A DNA stretch of 64,000 nucleotides from Callorhinus ursinus (GCF_003265705.1 NW_020313140.1:2360000-2423999); one strand, 5' to 3'; positions 24,880 to 49,770 are shown, counted from the first letter of the stretch. Numbers and translations are program-made. Notes: a model not told the origin generated them from the sequence alone.

Positions 24880-24990
24880 GGCCCCTGGCTGGCTCAGTTT
24901 GTGGAGTGTGCAACTTTTGATCTCAGGTTCTTAAGTTAAAGCCCATGTTGGGTGTAGGGTTACTTCAAAATAAAATCTTAAAAAAAGCAA
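24880..24990 (+). mobile_element. Short old tRNA-derived SINE
   Basis: Short type with GTTGGGTGTAGGGTTACTTC. Confidence 0.6.
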
Positions 24991-25076
24991 AACAAAAAAT
25001 ATATATGATAGTAGGAAAGCATACCTCCCTTTCTCCAATTCTTTAGTCAGAAAATAAGCTCTAATTTTATACACAT

Positions 25077-25178
25077 TTTTTAAAATTAAGTAAGCTCTAC
25101 ACCCAACGTGGGGCTTGAACTTAGAACCCCAAGATCAAGAGTCACATCCTCCACGGACTGAGCCAGCCAGGTGCCCCT
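25077..25178 (-). mobile_element. Short old tRNA-derived SINE
   Basis: Reverse orientation of the short type (CTCTACACCCAACGTGGGGC). Confidence 0.65.
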
Positions 25179-25214
25179 TTTTTTACTTTTTTCCCCCTTA
25201 TATACATATGAATA

Positions 25215-25365
25215 AAATGACAGCTTACTTATCAAGAGCTTGCTACATACCCTGCATCATTCCAACAATTCATGTTTTAATTCATTTACACCTTGATTTA
25301 AGTAGTATTGTCTTCTCCACTTTACAGATAATAAAAATGAGGCATAGAGAAGTTGTTGGTTGTTG
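25215..25365 (+). repeat. MIR-like SINE relic
   Basis: Seen as CCACTTTACAGATAATAAAA then ATGAGGCATAGAGAAG, next to a nested SINE pair. Confidence 0.5.
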
Positions 25366-25370
25366 TTGTG

Positions 25371-25738
25371 GGTTTTTTTTAAGATCTTATGTATTGGGGC
25401 GCCTGGGTGGCTCAGTCGGTTAAGCATCTGCCTTCGGCTCGGGTCATGATCTCCGGGTTCTGGGATCTAGCCCCACATTGGGCTCCCCGCTCAGTGGCGA
25501 GTCTGCTTCTCCCTCTCCATCTGTGATCACTCTTGCTCTCACTCTCTCTCTAATAAATAAATAAAAAAGATTTTATTTATTTCACAGGGAGAGAAAGCAC
25601 AAATAGGTGAGCAGCAGGCAGAGAGGCAGGGAGAAGCGGGCTCCCTGCTGATCAGAGAGCCCGATGGATGTGGTGCTTATCAGGACGTGACCTGAGCTGA
25701 AGGCAGATGCTTAACCGACTGAACCCCCCAGGAGTCCC
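25371..25738 (-). mobile_element. Can-SINE split by another SINE
   Basis: The tail part (25371-25395) and body (25566-25738) of one minus-strand copy surround a plus-strand copy. Confidence 0.75.
25396..25565 (+). mobile_element. Can-SINE nested in a SINE
   Basis: Plus-strand copy inserted at the AAAGATTTTATTTATT region of the older minus-strand copy. Confidence 0.82.
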
Positions 25739-25799
25739 CACAGAGATGTTTAATAATTTGTACAGGTCATATGGTTTAGGAAATGTAGGACTTAGGAAA

Positions 25800-26160
25800 T
25801 GTAGAACTGAATTGTGTCCCTCCAAATTCATATGTGGAAGCCCCCAGTGTGTTGGTATTTAGAGACCAGACCTCTGGGAGGTAATTAGATTTAAATGAGG
25901 TCATGAGGGTAGGGCCCTCATGATGGGATTAGTGCCCTTATAAAAGGGCCCTCCCTTACTGCACAACAGGTACACAAAGAAGAGGTCATGTGAGCTCAGG
26001 CAGCAAAATGGTGATGAGTGCAAGCCTCCGAATGAACCCTACATTGCCTGAGCCCTGATCTCAGACTTCCCAGCCTCCAGAACTGAGAAATAAACCTCTG
26101 TTGTTTAAGCCACCAGGTCTATAGTGTTTTGTTGCAGTAGCCTGAGCAGACTAATAAAGC
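25800..26160 (+). mobile_element. MLT1-like MaLR LTR
   Basis: Characteristic blocks in order: GAATTGTGTCCCTCCAAATT, CATATGTGGAAGCC, AATGAGGTCATGAGGGT, GGATTAGTGCCCTTATAAAA, CTTCCCAGCCTCCAGAACTG, GAAATAAACCTCTGTTGTTT and AAGCCACCAGGTCTATAGT. This is an old ERVL-MaLR solo LTR. Confidence 0.8.
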
Positions 26161-26220
26161 CAGGATCTGAACCCAAGGAGCCCCAGGGCAAGCACACTTT
26201 ACCCCTACATCGTACTGCCA

Positions 26221-26427
26221 CTTTTTTTTTTTTAAAGATTTTATTTAGTATTTATTTGAGAGAGAGAATGAGAAAGAGAGAGAGCACATGAGAGGGGTGA
26301 GGGTCTGAGGGAGAAGCAGACTTACTGCTGAGCAGGGAGCCCGATGCGGGACTCGATCCTGAGACTCCAGGATCATGACCTGAGCCGAAGGCAGTCGCTT
26401 AACCAACTGAGCCACCCAGGCGCCCCA
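26221..26427 (-). mobile_element. Can-SINE
   Basis: Duplication ACTGCCACTTT on both sides. Confidence 0.9.
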
Positions 26428-26495
26428 AGTACTGCCACTTTGTTAATACAAAGTGGAAAAATGGAGTGATTTGGAAATTTCTAACTTACAATTCT

Positions 26496-26690
26496 ATTTT
26501 TTTTTTTTAAGATTTTTTATTTATGTGACAGAAACACAGTGAGAGAGTGAACACAAGCAGGGGGAGTGGGAAAGGGAGAAGCAGGCTTCCCGCGGAGCAG
26601 GGAGCCCGATGTGGGGCTCGATCCCAGGACTCTGGGATTGTGACCTGAGCCAAAGGCAGACGCTTAACGGCTGAGCCACCCAGGCGCCCC
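26496..26690 (-). mobile_element. Can-SINE
   Basis: Perfect duplication ACAATTCTATTTTTTTTT. Confidence 0.92.
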
Positions 26691-26721
26691 ACAATTCTAT
26701 TTTTTTTTAACTTACTAAAGT

Positions 26722-26745
26722 AGGGGCACCTGGGTGGCTCAGAGA
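26722..26745 (+). mobile_element. Can-SINE head fragment
   Basis: Only the first 24 bases of the head remain. Confidence 0.6.
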
Positions 26746-26990
26746 TGGGAATACTCTCCTATCAACTAAGCAGACTCATCCAGCATTATGACGGGCACAG
26801 GGTTAGAGACTGTGTGAACATACCCTAAATTCTGAGCCCCGGAAGCATGTAGTTAGTACAGGAGAAACAAGGTTTGAAATATACAGAGCCAGAAACTAGT
26901 ATAGGGAAAATCCTTCCAATCATTAGATTTGTGAAATTGCAAAGGGAGGATTTGACTGTCACTGATGCCTCGTCAAAACTGAAGGTCTTG

Positions 26991-27169
26991 GGGCACGGGG
27001 GTGGCTCAGTTGGTTAGGCATCTGCCTTTGGCTCAGGTCATGAACTTGGGGTCTTGGGATCAAGCCCCATATCGGGCTCCCTGCCTGGTGGGGAGTCTGC
27101 TGCTCCCTCTCCCTCTGCCCTCCCCCTCCTTGTGCTCTCTCTCGCTCTCAAATGGATAAATAAAATCTC
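26991..27169 (+). mobile_element. Can-SINE
   Basis: Slightly decayed head GGGGCACGGGGGTGGCTCAG. Confidence 0.84.
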
Positions 27170-27170
27170 A

Positions 27171-27363
27171 GGGCGCCTGGGTGGCTCAGTCACTGAGCAT
27201 CTGCGTTCGGCTCAGATCCCAGGGTCCTGGGATCCAGCCCCGCATCGGGCTCCCTGCTCCGCGGGAAGCCTGCTTCTCCCTCTCCCACTCCCCCTGCTTG
27301 TGTTCCCTCTCTCGCTGTGTCTCTCTTTGTCAAATAAATAAAATTTAAAATTAAAAAAAAAAA
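27171..27363 (+). mobile_element. Can-SINE
   Basis: Abuts the previous copy's A-tail; young CGCGGGAAGCC form. Confidence 0.87.
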
Positions 27364-27436
27364 GCTAGTTATGTTGCTGAGACTCCGGTATGCGGGGGCA
27401 GGCGGGGGTGCACACTGTTGTTAGAAGAGAGGTAGG

Positions 27437-27640
27437 GGGCGCCTGGGTGGCTCAGTTGGTTAAGCGACTGCCTTCGGCTCAGGTCATGATCCTGGAGTCC
27501 CGGGATCGAGTCCCGCATCGGGCTCCCTGCTCAGCGGGGAGTCTGCTTCTCCCTCTGACCCTCTTCCCTCTCGTGCTCTCTCTCATTCTCTCTCTCTCAA
27601 ATAAATAAATAAAATCTTTAAAAAAAATTAAAAAAAAAAA
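27437..27640 (+). mobile_element. Can-SINE
   Basis: Duplication AGAAGAGAGGTAGG on both sides. Confidence 0.92.
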
Positions 27641-28023
27641 AAGAAGAGAGGTAGGAAGGGCAGTGCTAGGACCAATGGAAGAGTGAGAGGCAGATTGCCT
27701 TTTTTTTTTATGTAGAGTTTATATTAAATACCTCTATCAAATAACTTAACATTCACATTGGAATGATATTCATCAAACGACTACAATGGCAGGATTTTAA
27801 GTGATTTTAATTTCTTCTCTGTACTTCTTTGTAAAAGTGTATGCCATTTCTGGTAAACAATAGTCATTAATCTTTTTTTCTTAAGTCTCTATCAGATATA
27901 GCTGGCTTTCAAAGTCCCAATTCAGCTACTGAACTACCTCTACTCTTGCTTATTTTCTCAACTACCACACAAGCAGATTTAGTTCATCCTGAGCTTCATA
28001 ATTTATATAAAAACTCGGGTCCA

Positions 28024-28217
28024 GGGCGCCTGAGTGGCTAAGGCGGTTAAGCATCTGCCTTTGGCTCAGGTCATGATCCAGGATCCTGGGATGGAGCCCC
28101 TTGTGGGGCTCCCTGCTTAGCGGGGAGCCTGCTTCTCCCTCTCCCTCTGCAGCTCCCCCTGCTTGTGCTCTCTCACTCTCAAATAAATAAATACAATCTT
28201 AAGAAAAAAGAAAAAAA
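28024..28217 (+). mobile_element. Can-SINE
   Basis: Imperfect duplication AAACTCGGGTCCA against AAACTTGGCTCCA. Confidence 0.87.
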
Positions 28218-28689
28218 GAAACTTGGCTCCAAGCTTATCAAAACAAAGGACTCCCCAACCTAGCAAGATGCTCTTTCCTTAGATGGCAGTTGAAAGGACA
28301 AGCCCCCTTGTCCATTTAAAAAAAAAAAAAATTCCTTCAAAAGAAAATCTGACAATTGGAGTATCTTCATCTTCTTATACAGTTGTTCTAATTACAGTTG
28401 TTCAAAAATAGAATGGTCTCAGTTCCAAGTCCCTGAAAGTTTTCCAATAGAACATGAAAGAAAAGCCAGATATTTTAAGAAGGATGCTGGCCCAGGGTAG
28501 GCAGTTGGGACTCTATAACCTCTACTTTTTTTTCTAAGTCTCACATTTTTAGATCTCATTTGTACCTCTCATTGAGGGGTCTAATTATGTGCTGCATTTC
28601 ACTTCCAAACATTATCTGGACATCAAGAACCTCTTATATCTAACACTATGGTTTGCATAACGGAGACTCTTCCTAACACTAGCAAAACA

Positions 28690-28880
28690 CTTAACAAATT
28701 TCTATCACCTGCCAGTCAGCCTTCTAAGCATGTAATGGGAGGAACTAAGTCATGTAATCCTCAACACAGACCCATGAGGTAGGGCTTATAATGATCATTC
28801 CCGTGTTGAAAATTTTGCCTGAGGTTCCATGGATTTATGAGGGTCCAGGCAGGCTGTCTCCAGAGTTAGCCTCTTAACCA
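28690..28880 (+). repeat. MIR-like SINE relic
   Basis: Contains TAATCCTCAACACAGACCCA and TGAGGTAGGGCTTATAATGA, the central MIR blocks. Confidence 0.5.
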
Positions 28881-29080
28881 ACATGACACTGCCTCTCACT
28901 TAACAGAGGTTTGAAATTGCTCCAGTTCTGAATACTGAGATCTATGTGGTATTTTGGCGTGGTTCTAGCCTGCTGGGAGGTTGGTGGGCTGACACAAGAA
29001 AGCTGACCTGATCATGGGACCTACCTACCAACAGCCAAGGTAGGCCATATGTAGTCCACATTTGAAAGCCAAAGGCCGAG

Positions 29081-29288
29081 GAGCGCCTGGGTGGCTCGGT
29101 CATTGAGCATCTGCCTTTGGCTCAGGTCATGGTCCCAGGGTCCTGCGGTCGAGCCCCGCGTCGGGCTCCCTGGGCTCCCTGCTCAGAGGGAGGCCTGCTT
29201 CTCCGTTTCCCACCCTCCCTGCTTGTGTTCCCTCTCTCGCTGTTTCTGTCAGGTAAATAAATAAAATCTTTAAAAAAAAGAAAGAAAG
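29081..29288 (+). mobile_element. Can-SINE
   Basis: Contains a doubled TCCCTGGGCTCCCTG; duplication GAAAGCCAAAGGC. Confidence 0.88.
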
Positions 29289-29979
29289 AAAGCCAAAGGC
29301 AGAGAGTAGTAGTAGGATAGTTGCATCATGTCCAGAGGGGTATCACAGTGATTGACAGGTGCACACGACTGTGCAATCTTTGTTTGCTGTGGAAAAGTTC
29401 TTAAAGGGCAAGTAGCCCACCCATTCAACATTGGTGCCACGTGTGTGATGGCGAACTGGGTGGGTGGAGCTTCTTCCTATCCGGACCCCCTCACTGACCT
29501 TGGGTTAGCACTACCTGTCAAGTGGGTCCCTGACTCCCACCCCCTCTCTTCCTGTGGCCTCACCCACCTCTCAAGCATCCTGGCCTCTGCCTTGGGCAAC
29601 ACTAAATTCATCAATATCTCAACCCTTCATCTTGGTGGTAAACACCTTGGCTGGAATCTTACTTTAGTTCCAACCCAATGAGATTAAATTTCCCTGGACA
29701 GCATTAGGTGTTTTTTTTCTTATGGTTACTTAATTATTTTTATAGTCTTACAACTCCCGCGATTTAATTGAAAAATGACTTTCAGGTTGCAAAACTGGCC
29801 TCCGCTGCTAAATAGATTCCATAGATTTGTCCTGAAAAGGATAATTAAAAAATATATGATTATTACTAAAAGTATTGTTAAGACAGATCAATTACCCAAG
29901 GTCTTTGACGTAGAGAAAAGAGGGGGTGGGGGGAAGCTAAGTGCCTTCTGCAAGCTCTGTTTTATCTTCCAGTCCCTGA

Positions 29980-30920
29980 CCGCTTGGGCCGGGGCCCCCC
30001 CCCCCGCCCCACAGCTGGACCTCAGCTGGGCGCTCCTGCCCCCTTCCCGGCGGCGTCACGTGGCCGCTGAGCTCACCGTCAACCGCCAGGCTCAGCTGGA
30101 TGCCAACGATGACTGTTGTTTTTATTGTGATCGTACTCCAGGGAAACCCTGCTGCTGCCCCGCACCCCTCCAGCCCCGCTCAGCAGGACAGCCCGGGAAA
30201 CCGGCCTCCCGTGGGCGGAGGCCCCCGCTCCCGCAGACCCCTCCCCTCGGCAAGGGCTTTCCCAGATCTTCCGGGCTCCGGGGCCTTCCTCCAGAAGGAA
30301 GTCTCCTCGGCCCCAGGGAAAGCTCTCGAGCGGCCGCAGTCCCCGGGCCGGGGCCTGCCCTCACGCCCCCCGCCGCGGCCCCCTCCCCTCGAGCGCCCGT
30401 GCTGGAGCCAGGCTGCCCCGGAAGGATCTGACCGGCCACTTCCTGCAATTGTCTCTCTGGACGCAGTCCGCGGGCGTCCAGCGCTCCCAGTCTCTCCAAC
30501 GCCCGGCCTCTCGGACGTCCCCGCCCACCCTCTCCGTCCCCGGCAGCTCTCCTTCGCCGCCCTCTCAGCGGCCGGCCGCGGGGGACCGGGCGAGCGTGGT
30601 CACCGGGGCAACCGCCCGGGCCGGGGCGGAGGTGGAGGGGGGTAGCCGCGCTCTGGCTCCCAGCGAGTCAAATCGGAGCGGCCGCCAAGGGTGGGCTGGG
30701 AGCGCTGCACAGCAAGAGACCCCGCACTGGAGGGAGGAGCGGCTTGCCCTTTCTTCGGCTCGGACCACCGCGGCCCTCGAGGCAGCCCGCCCCACCTCCT
30801 GGTCCCACTGGGCGTGCCCTCCAGGAAGAGGCGCAGGGAGGTCGGGGAGGGGCCTGTCTGCACTTGATGGATGGCACTGAAGAAATGTCTGGCACTTTCT
30901 TTCCCCGTGGGGGAGGTGAG
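29980..30920. promoter_or_regulatory. Isolated CpG-dense block between INTS3 and NPR1
   Basis: About 0.9 kb of CpG-rich, SINE-free DNA, with GC boxes and the CACGTG E-box (GCGTCACGTGGCC near 30052-30064), stands between repeat-rich flanks. It is 9.8 kb upstream of the INTS3 start and 1.4 kb beyond the NPR1 stop. On the plus strand a good consensus splice donor (CAACCAAG followed by GTAAGA, junction 31079/31080) lies just past it. It could be an alternative upstream INTS3 promoter, a noncoding-RNA promoter or an enhancer; the sequence does not decide. Long open frames crossing it are explained by GC richness. Confidence 0.5.
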
Positions 30921-31136
30921 GCTGCAGCCACCTCTCCCCCGCATTCATTCACATTCCTGCCCGCCCGCTCAGGAAGGGCTTGGGGTGGGGGGCTGGAGCA
31001 GGGCCAGCTGAGAGTCATTTTGCAAACTCCCACATTTGTCTACACTGGCATGGGGTGGACAATTCAAATCTCAACCAAGGTAAGAGAGGATCCATCCTTA
31101 TTTCCTGGCTCCCAGGCCTCCCCAACACTGGGCAGT

Positions 31137-31606
31137 ATAGCAGTCCTCAAACTGCTGTGGTCCACAGACCCTGGGAGTCCCCAAGATCCTTTCAGGGGAC
31201 GGATGAGGTCAACAGCCTTTGTATAATCATACTAAATGTGCCTTCATGACGTGACAGGTACATTGATGGTAGGAAAGTAATGGGGGGCAAACTGCGGGTG
31301 TCTTAGTATAAACCAAGGCAGTGGCACTGAATGAGTCATTGTATTCTTCATTACCACACATTGGCAGTAAAAAAAAAAAAAAAAAAAGTCAGTTTTTGTA
31401 AGAAAACTTGATAAAGCATCAAAAAAATATTAACATGCGATTAGTTTATTATAGTTGTTTAAATGAGTTAATAAGGCCTTGTTTTAATTTCTAATATAGT
31501 ATACATGAATAGATTTAACCCACATAAACACAAACTCTTTGAGGCCCTCAATAATTCTGAAGGGTGTAAACAGGTCCTTAGACCAGAAGTGTCAGCACTG
31601 CTGGGG
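31137..31606. mobile_element. hAT-type nonautonomous DNA transposon relic
   Basis: The left end reads AGTCCTCAAACTGC and the right end reads ACCAGAAGTGTCAGCACTG, degenerate forms of the hAT inverted repeat CAGTGGTTCTCAAA. Internal sequence (TTTAATTTCTAATATAGT, AACCCACATAAACACAAACT) matches an old hAT family I know only in outline. It ends about 0.7 kb past the NPR1 stop. Confidence 0.55.
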
Positions 31607-32305
31607 GGGGTCACAGGCTGTCAGGTAGCTGAAAGGGGGCAGGGGCCTTTTGCAGATACTGCATTCCCAGCTTGAGAAGCATGTCTTACTTGGAGTAGAG
31701 GGTGGGGAACATGGCTGTGTTTTCTGGGAACCCGCTCTCCTTCCAGAGACAGTCACTAGAATAAAGATGTTAATGGCCTCTGTTCACCAGAGAAACAAGA
31801 CATACAGGCCCACAGCCCCTCCAAGCTGCCCCTCTCCCCTGTGCACTATACCCAGTGTTGGGGGTGGAGGGGGACCCAGGTGTGTTTGTGGATCCCCCGG
31901 ATTCTCTTGTAGTCCCTTTTCCTATTGCCTCTAAGGTGGCTCTTCCCCTCCCCAAATTAGTCACAGTTTAGCAAAGGTGAGGGAGTGGGGGAGAGGATCA
32001 GGAGTCCACACCCTAGCCTGGCTTGAGTAGGATGGAGAGTGGGTACACTTGTCTATGTGTGTGCCACTGGGCATGACTGTGTGCTCTGGTCCAGCTCCAT
32101 GAACTCCAAGTTCTCCCCAACACCAGTCCTCCTTCAGAGGTCATGTCTGGTGTCTCCACTGGGGTTAGCGCATTTGAGTTGTTCAAACTACTTCTCTGAT
32201 CCTTTGGCAATGGCAGGGCTGCTGAGGGTGAGGCCGAGGTCTGGCACCTCTCTGTTACCTCTGGCACAGGGAAGGGAGGTGTGGAAGGCCAAGAGGGAAG
32301 GCAGG

Positions 32306-46080
<13,775 letters not shown>

Positions 46081-46875
46081 AGTTCCCAAATGGTTATAGG
46101 AAGGGGGAGAAGAGCGTGCGGTGGCTGGGGTGGGGAGGGGGAAGAGTGGTGACCTCGGGGCCGCTCCCGGAAGGTGAGTGTGAGTTTGTTTGAGGGGGAT
46201 TGTTAAAATGGGATTTGCGGTGACGGTGGGAGGCGGTGTTGGAAATGACCGGTGGAGGCGTCTCCTGGGGAGAGGGTTGGGGGTCCCCCCCTGTGACATC
46301 AGTCTGCCCTCTCGCGGCCAGCAGGGGTCACTGACGCAACTGCGCCGCCACCCTCTCCGATCCTGCGCCTGGACTGAACCCAACACCTGCAAACTTTCCT
46401 TCAGCAAACGGACTTGATGCGCTGACTAAATGCTGAGGGTATGAAGGTAAATATATGTATAGTCGTGCCTTGGAGGAGCTCTGCTTGGGACAAATAGCCA
46501 TAATGTAATCTGATTGAGGACCACAACAGAGAGATGGATAAATTGCTAAGAGGCCCAGATAGGACTTCGGCTTGCTTCGAGGGCCAGGAAAATCTCCAAA
46601 GAGAAATAATTCAGCAAGAGTAGAATGATGAGCAAGGTATTCTGTGCAGAAAGAGCAGAATGCTGAAGTATATTTCCTATATCAGGAATTTTGGGGGAAT
46701 TTTAGGACCATTTTTTCTTATGGTCTAGAACAAATAGTAGCCGTTGGACCAACTACAGATGGCCGGAATGTTTTGTTTGGCCTGCATTCTCTTTCTCTGT
46801 TTGACTTAATTGCCTACACTTAAAAATCAGCAGATGAGGGGCGCCAGGCTGGCTCAGTCAGCAGAGGGTGGAATT

Positions 46876-46922
46876 CTTTCTTTTCTCTCTTTCTTTCTTT
46901 CTTTCTTTCTTTCTTCTCTTTT

Positions 46923-46966
<44 letters not shown>

Positions 46967-47155
46967 TNNNNNNNNNNNNNNNNNNNNNNNNNNNNNNNNN
47001 NNNNNNNNNNNNNNNNNNNNNNNNNNNNNNNNNNNNNNNNNNNNNNNNNNNNNNNNNNNNNNNNNNNTTTCTTTCTTTCTTTCTTTCTTTCTTCCTTTCT
47101 TTCTCTTTCTTCTTTCTTTCTCTTTCTTTCTCTCTTTTTTCTTTCTTTTATTTTT
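46876..47155. repeat. (CTTT)n microsatellite around the assembly gap
   Basis: Nearly pure CTTT units on both sides of the N run, with interruptions (TTCTC, TTCC) toward the ends. It abuts the A-tail side of a minus-strand SINE (47150-47352). It therefore probably arose by expansion of that element's tail, which would read AAAG on the SINE's own strand. Confidence 0.95.
46968..47067. other. Assembly gap (100 Ns)
   Basis: Exactly 100 N characters interrupt a (CTTT)n microsatellite. The round number suggests a placeholder gap of unknown true size, so lengths across this point are unreliable. Confidence 0.98.
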
Positions 47156-47352
47156 TAAAGATTTATTTATTTAGTAGAGAGAGATTGAGAAAGAAAACGG
47201 GGCGGGGAGGGGCAGAGGGAGAGAGAGAACCTCAAGTAGATTCCCCATTGAGCACAGAGCCCCTCACAAGGCTCAACCCCAGGACCCCCAGACCATGACC
47301 TGAGCTGAAATCAAGAGTCCATGCTCAACCAACTGAGCCACCCAGGCACCCT
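47150..47352 (-). mobile_element. Can-SINE nested in the preceding element
   Basis: Its A-tail end faces the CTTT array; the head is CCACCCAGGCACCC. Confidence 0.82.
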
Positions 47353-47664
47353 GGGTGGGACTCCTGATTTCTGTGTCCTGAGTTCAAGCCCCAAATTGAG
47401 CATAGAGCTCACTTAAAAAAAAAAAAAAGAAAAAGAAATTAGCAGATGACACACAAATATTTGGATTTCTGACTTGTCTTGAAATATTAGAGAGCTGGCA
47501 ATAGCTAAGGCCTGCATCCCTTCCTTGAGCTGAGTCTAGTTCATCACAGTTCCTATTCATCCTGTTCACTCATTTGCTTTACCTGCCTGGCTGGTGTAGG
47601 AGCTTATATTTTCAATCCTGATCCATGATGTAAGGTGTGTGCTTGTAGGAATGACTGAGGAGAG

Positions 47665-47806
47665 AGGCGCCTGGGTGCCTTCGGCTCAGGTCATGACCCC
47701 AAGGTCCTGGGATCAAGCCCACTGTCGCCTGCTTCTCCCTCTGCCTGCGGCTTCCCCTGCTTGTGCTCTCTCTCTCTCTCTGACAAATAAATAAAAATCA
47801 TAAAAA
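47665..47806 (+). mobile_element. Can-SINE with internal deletion
   Basis: The head jumps from CCTGGGTG to CCTTCGGCTCAGG. Perfect duplication GGAATGACTGAGGAGAG shows it inserted whole or was made from a deleted template. Confidence 0.87.
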
Positions 47807-47949
47807 AAGGAATGACTGAGGAGAGGCAAGAGAGGGCAGCAGAGGGCAGGTCATGCAAACTTTTGTGTGATAGGCATGATGTCTGTCCTGTATGGGGTGC
47901 TCCAGAGGCTAATACAGATAGATAGGAGACTGGGAAACTTTTTTTGGGG

Positions 47950-48180
47950 GGGACTTAAAAAAAACTAGTTTTATTGAGGTATAATTGATATGGCATAAAC
48001 TGTACATACTTAATGTATACGACTGATGAGTTTGGACATATGTATACACCTGTGAAACCATCACCATAATATCAAGATAATAAACATATCCATCACCTCC
48101 AAATGTTTCCTTCTGTCCTTTCATGTGTGTGTGCGTGTGTGTGTGTATTAAGAACAGTTAACATGAGATCTACCCTCTTA
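47950..48180. mobile_element. LINE-1-like fragment
   Basis: Blocks TTTATTGAGGTATAATTGAT, ACATATGTATACACCTGTGA and ACATATCCATCACCTCCAAA are typical of old L1 untranslated sequence; a short GT run ends it. Confidence 0.55.
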
Positions 48181-48204
48181 AATTTTTTTTAATGCCCCCT
48201 TTAT

Positions 48205-48299
48205 TTTTTTAAGTAAACGATCCCCAACTTGGAGCTCAAACTCATGTCCCCAAGACCAAGAGTCTCATGTGCTACCAACTGAGCCAGCCAGGTGCCCCC
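48205..48299 (-). mobile_element. Short old tRNA-derived SINE
   Basis: Short type in reverse, ending GAGCCAGCCAGGTGCCCC. Confidence 0.65.
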
Positions 48300-48492
48300 C
48301 TTTTTTTTTTTTTAAGATTTTACTTATTTATTTGAGAGAGTGAGTAAGCAAGAGAGAAAGAGAATGAGCAGGGGGAAGGGCAGAGGGAGAAGCAGCCTCC
48401 CCGCTGAGCAGGAACCCAATGCCCCCTAGATCCCAGGACCCCAGGATCATGACCTGAGCTGAAGAAACCGACTGAGCCACCCAGGCACACCC
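48300..48492 (-). mobile_element. Can-SINE
   Basis: Tandem with the previous, same orientation; part of the head lost. Confidence 0.83.
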
Positions 48493-48779
48493 CCCTCTTA
48501 ACAACTTTTTAAGTGCGTAATATTGTTGACTATAGAGAGATGTTTTATAAGTAGAATCAATTGGACTTCAAGAAGAGAAGACAATATACAAATGACTGAA
48601 GTTTAGGTGACATTGACCCATTTGCTGAAGAGCTGAAAAAACAGGTTTTGAGTGTGGGGGGGTGATAACAATTTTAGTTTATTGGTGTGAGGTGCCTGTA
48701 GAGCCCCAAGTGGAGGTGTTCAACGTGCCATTGGATTAGTGGAGTGGAGCTCAGGAGAAATGACTACACCTGAAACCTA

Positions 48780-49670
48780 ATTTAGTAATTGAACCCCTCT
48801 TTCAACAATGGTGGACTGAACAATTTGCTTGAGCTGAAGATGACTAAAAATGTTAGATGAAATACTTTAAAAACTCAAAGCACTAATAAGACACTGAGGA
48901 ATTATTGGTGTTGAGAACATGAAAGAGGAAAGCATAGAAACAGGAAAGCATAGAGGTGAGATCAGCAGTAGAACTGCTTTTACCCTGGGGTCTTTTGCAG
49001 ATGAGAACTGGAGGCAGAAAATGGGCTGTGTAGGGCAAGTGAGACAAAAATTATAGTCCAAATGTCCCCAAAGGTGAGAAACCTGGCAAACCATCTTCCG
49101 CTTTGAGGTTAGGATCCTGAAAGCTGTATTCCTGGGGGAAACCTTGGAGTCCAGTAAATCAGAAGTGAATAGAAAATTCACACCCCAAAATACTAAAAAG
49201 CCAAAATTAAGAATTAACCAATAGGTTTAAGAGTAGGTCAGACTCAAGAGCAAGTAATGCATTGGAAGAAAAAACGAAGAAACTACCCAGAATGAAGCAT
49301 GGATTCAACGAGACAAGAGGGATACTGTGAAAAAATCTGACATATCTTTATTCGGAGCCCAGGAAGTAGGGGGAATAAAAAAGCCCCACAGATTCAAGAA
49401 GTTCAACAAACCTCAAGTAAGATTTAAAAAGTCCATATTTTGACCCATCAAGATGAAATGGCAGGAGATTAAATCAAAGGCAAAATCTTTAAAATAGAAA
49501 AAAAGAGGACTGATTACCTTCAAAAGAGCAACCATTAGGTTGGCAAAAAAAAAATTTTTTTTTCACAGCAAAAGTGGAAGCCAAAGATAGTAAAATAATA
49601 TAGTAAATGTGCTGAAGGCAAATAACTTCCAAGCTAGAGTTCCTTATCCAGAGAAAATGTCCTTCAAAAA
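48780..49670. mobile_element. Possible LINE-1/HAL1 fragment
   Basis: AT-rich decayed sequence with motifs such as GAGCAACCATTAGGTTGGCA and CTAGAGTTCCTTATCCAGAG that recall L1/HAL1 elements. No intact frame. Weakly supported. Confidence 0.35.
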
Positions 49671-49673
49671 CAA

Positions 49674-49770
49674 AGGCACCTGGCTGGCTTAGTCGGTGGA
49701 GCCCTGATTCTTGATCTCAGGCTCCTGAGTTTGAGTCCCACTTTGGGCATACAGCTTACTTTCAAAAAGG
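49674..49770 (+). mobile_element. Short old tRNA-derived SINE
   Basis: Short type with CACTTTGGGCATACAGCTTA. Confidence 0.6.

Larger units (their letters stand above)
21251..32305. other. Intergenic region between INTS3 and NPR1
   Basis: No protein gene is recognisable here. The stretch holds about 19 SINEs, an LTR-like repeat pair (22409-24600), a MaLR-type LTR (25800-26160), MIR-like pieces, a CpG-dense block (29980-30920) and a hAT-type relic (31137-31606). Sequence at 27700-28000, 28220-28700 and 29290-29980 shows no feature I can name. The NPR1 3' UTR should occupy some of the region just below 32305. Confidence 0.7.
46838..47430 (+). mobile_element. Short old SINE split by a nested insertion
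   Basis: The head (46838-46870) and remainder (47352-47430, GAGTTCAAGCCCCAAATTGA and A-run) of one plus-strand copy surround the microsatellite and a minus-strand SINE. The repeated GGGTGGRA-type target lies at both joints. Confidence 0.65.

Noticed and set aside
29775..30431. 218-residue open frame on the plus strand
   Set aside because: It joins AT-rich unique DNA to a CpG-dense block. The second half is low-complexity Pro/Arg/Ala from GC richness, and no domain is visible.
46810..47298. Open frame made of repeated FLSF residues
   Set aside because: It is a translated CTTT microsatellite crossing an assembly gap.
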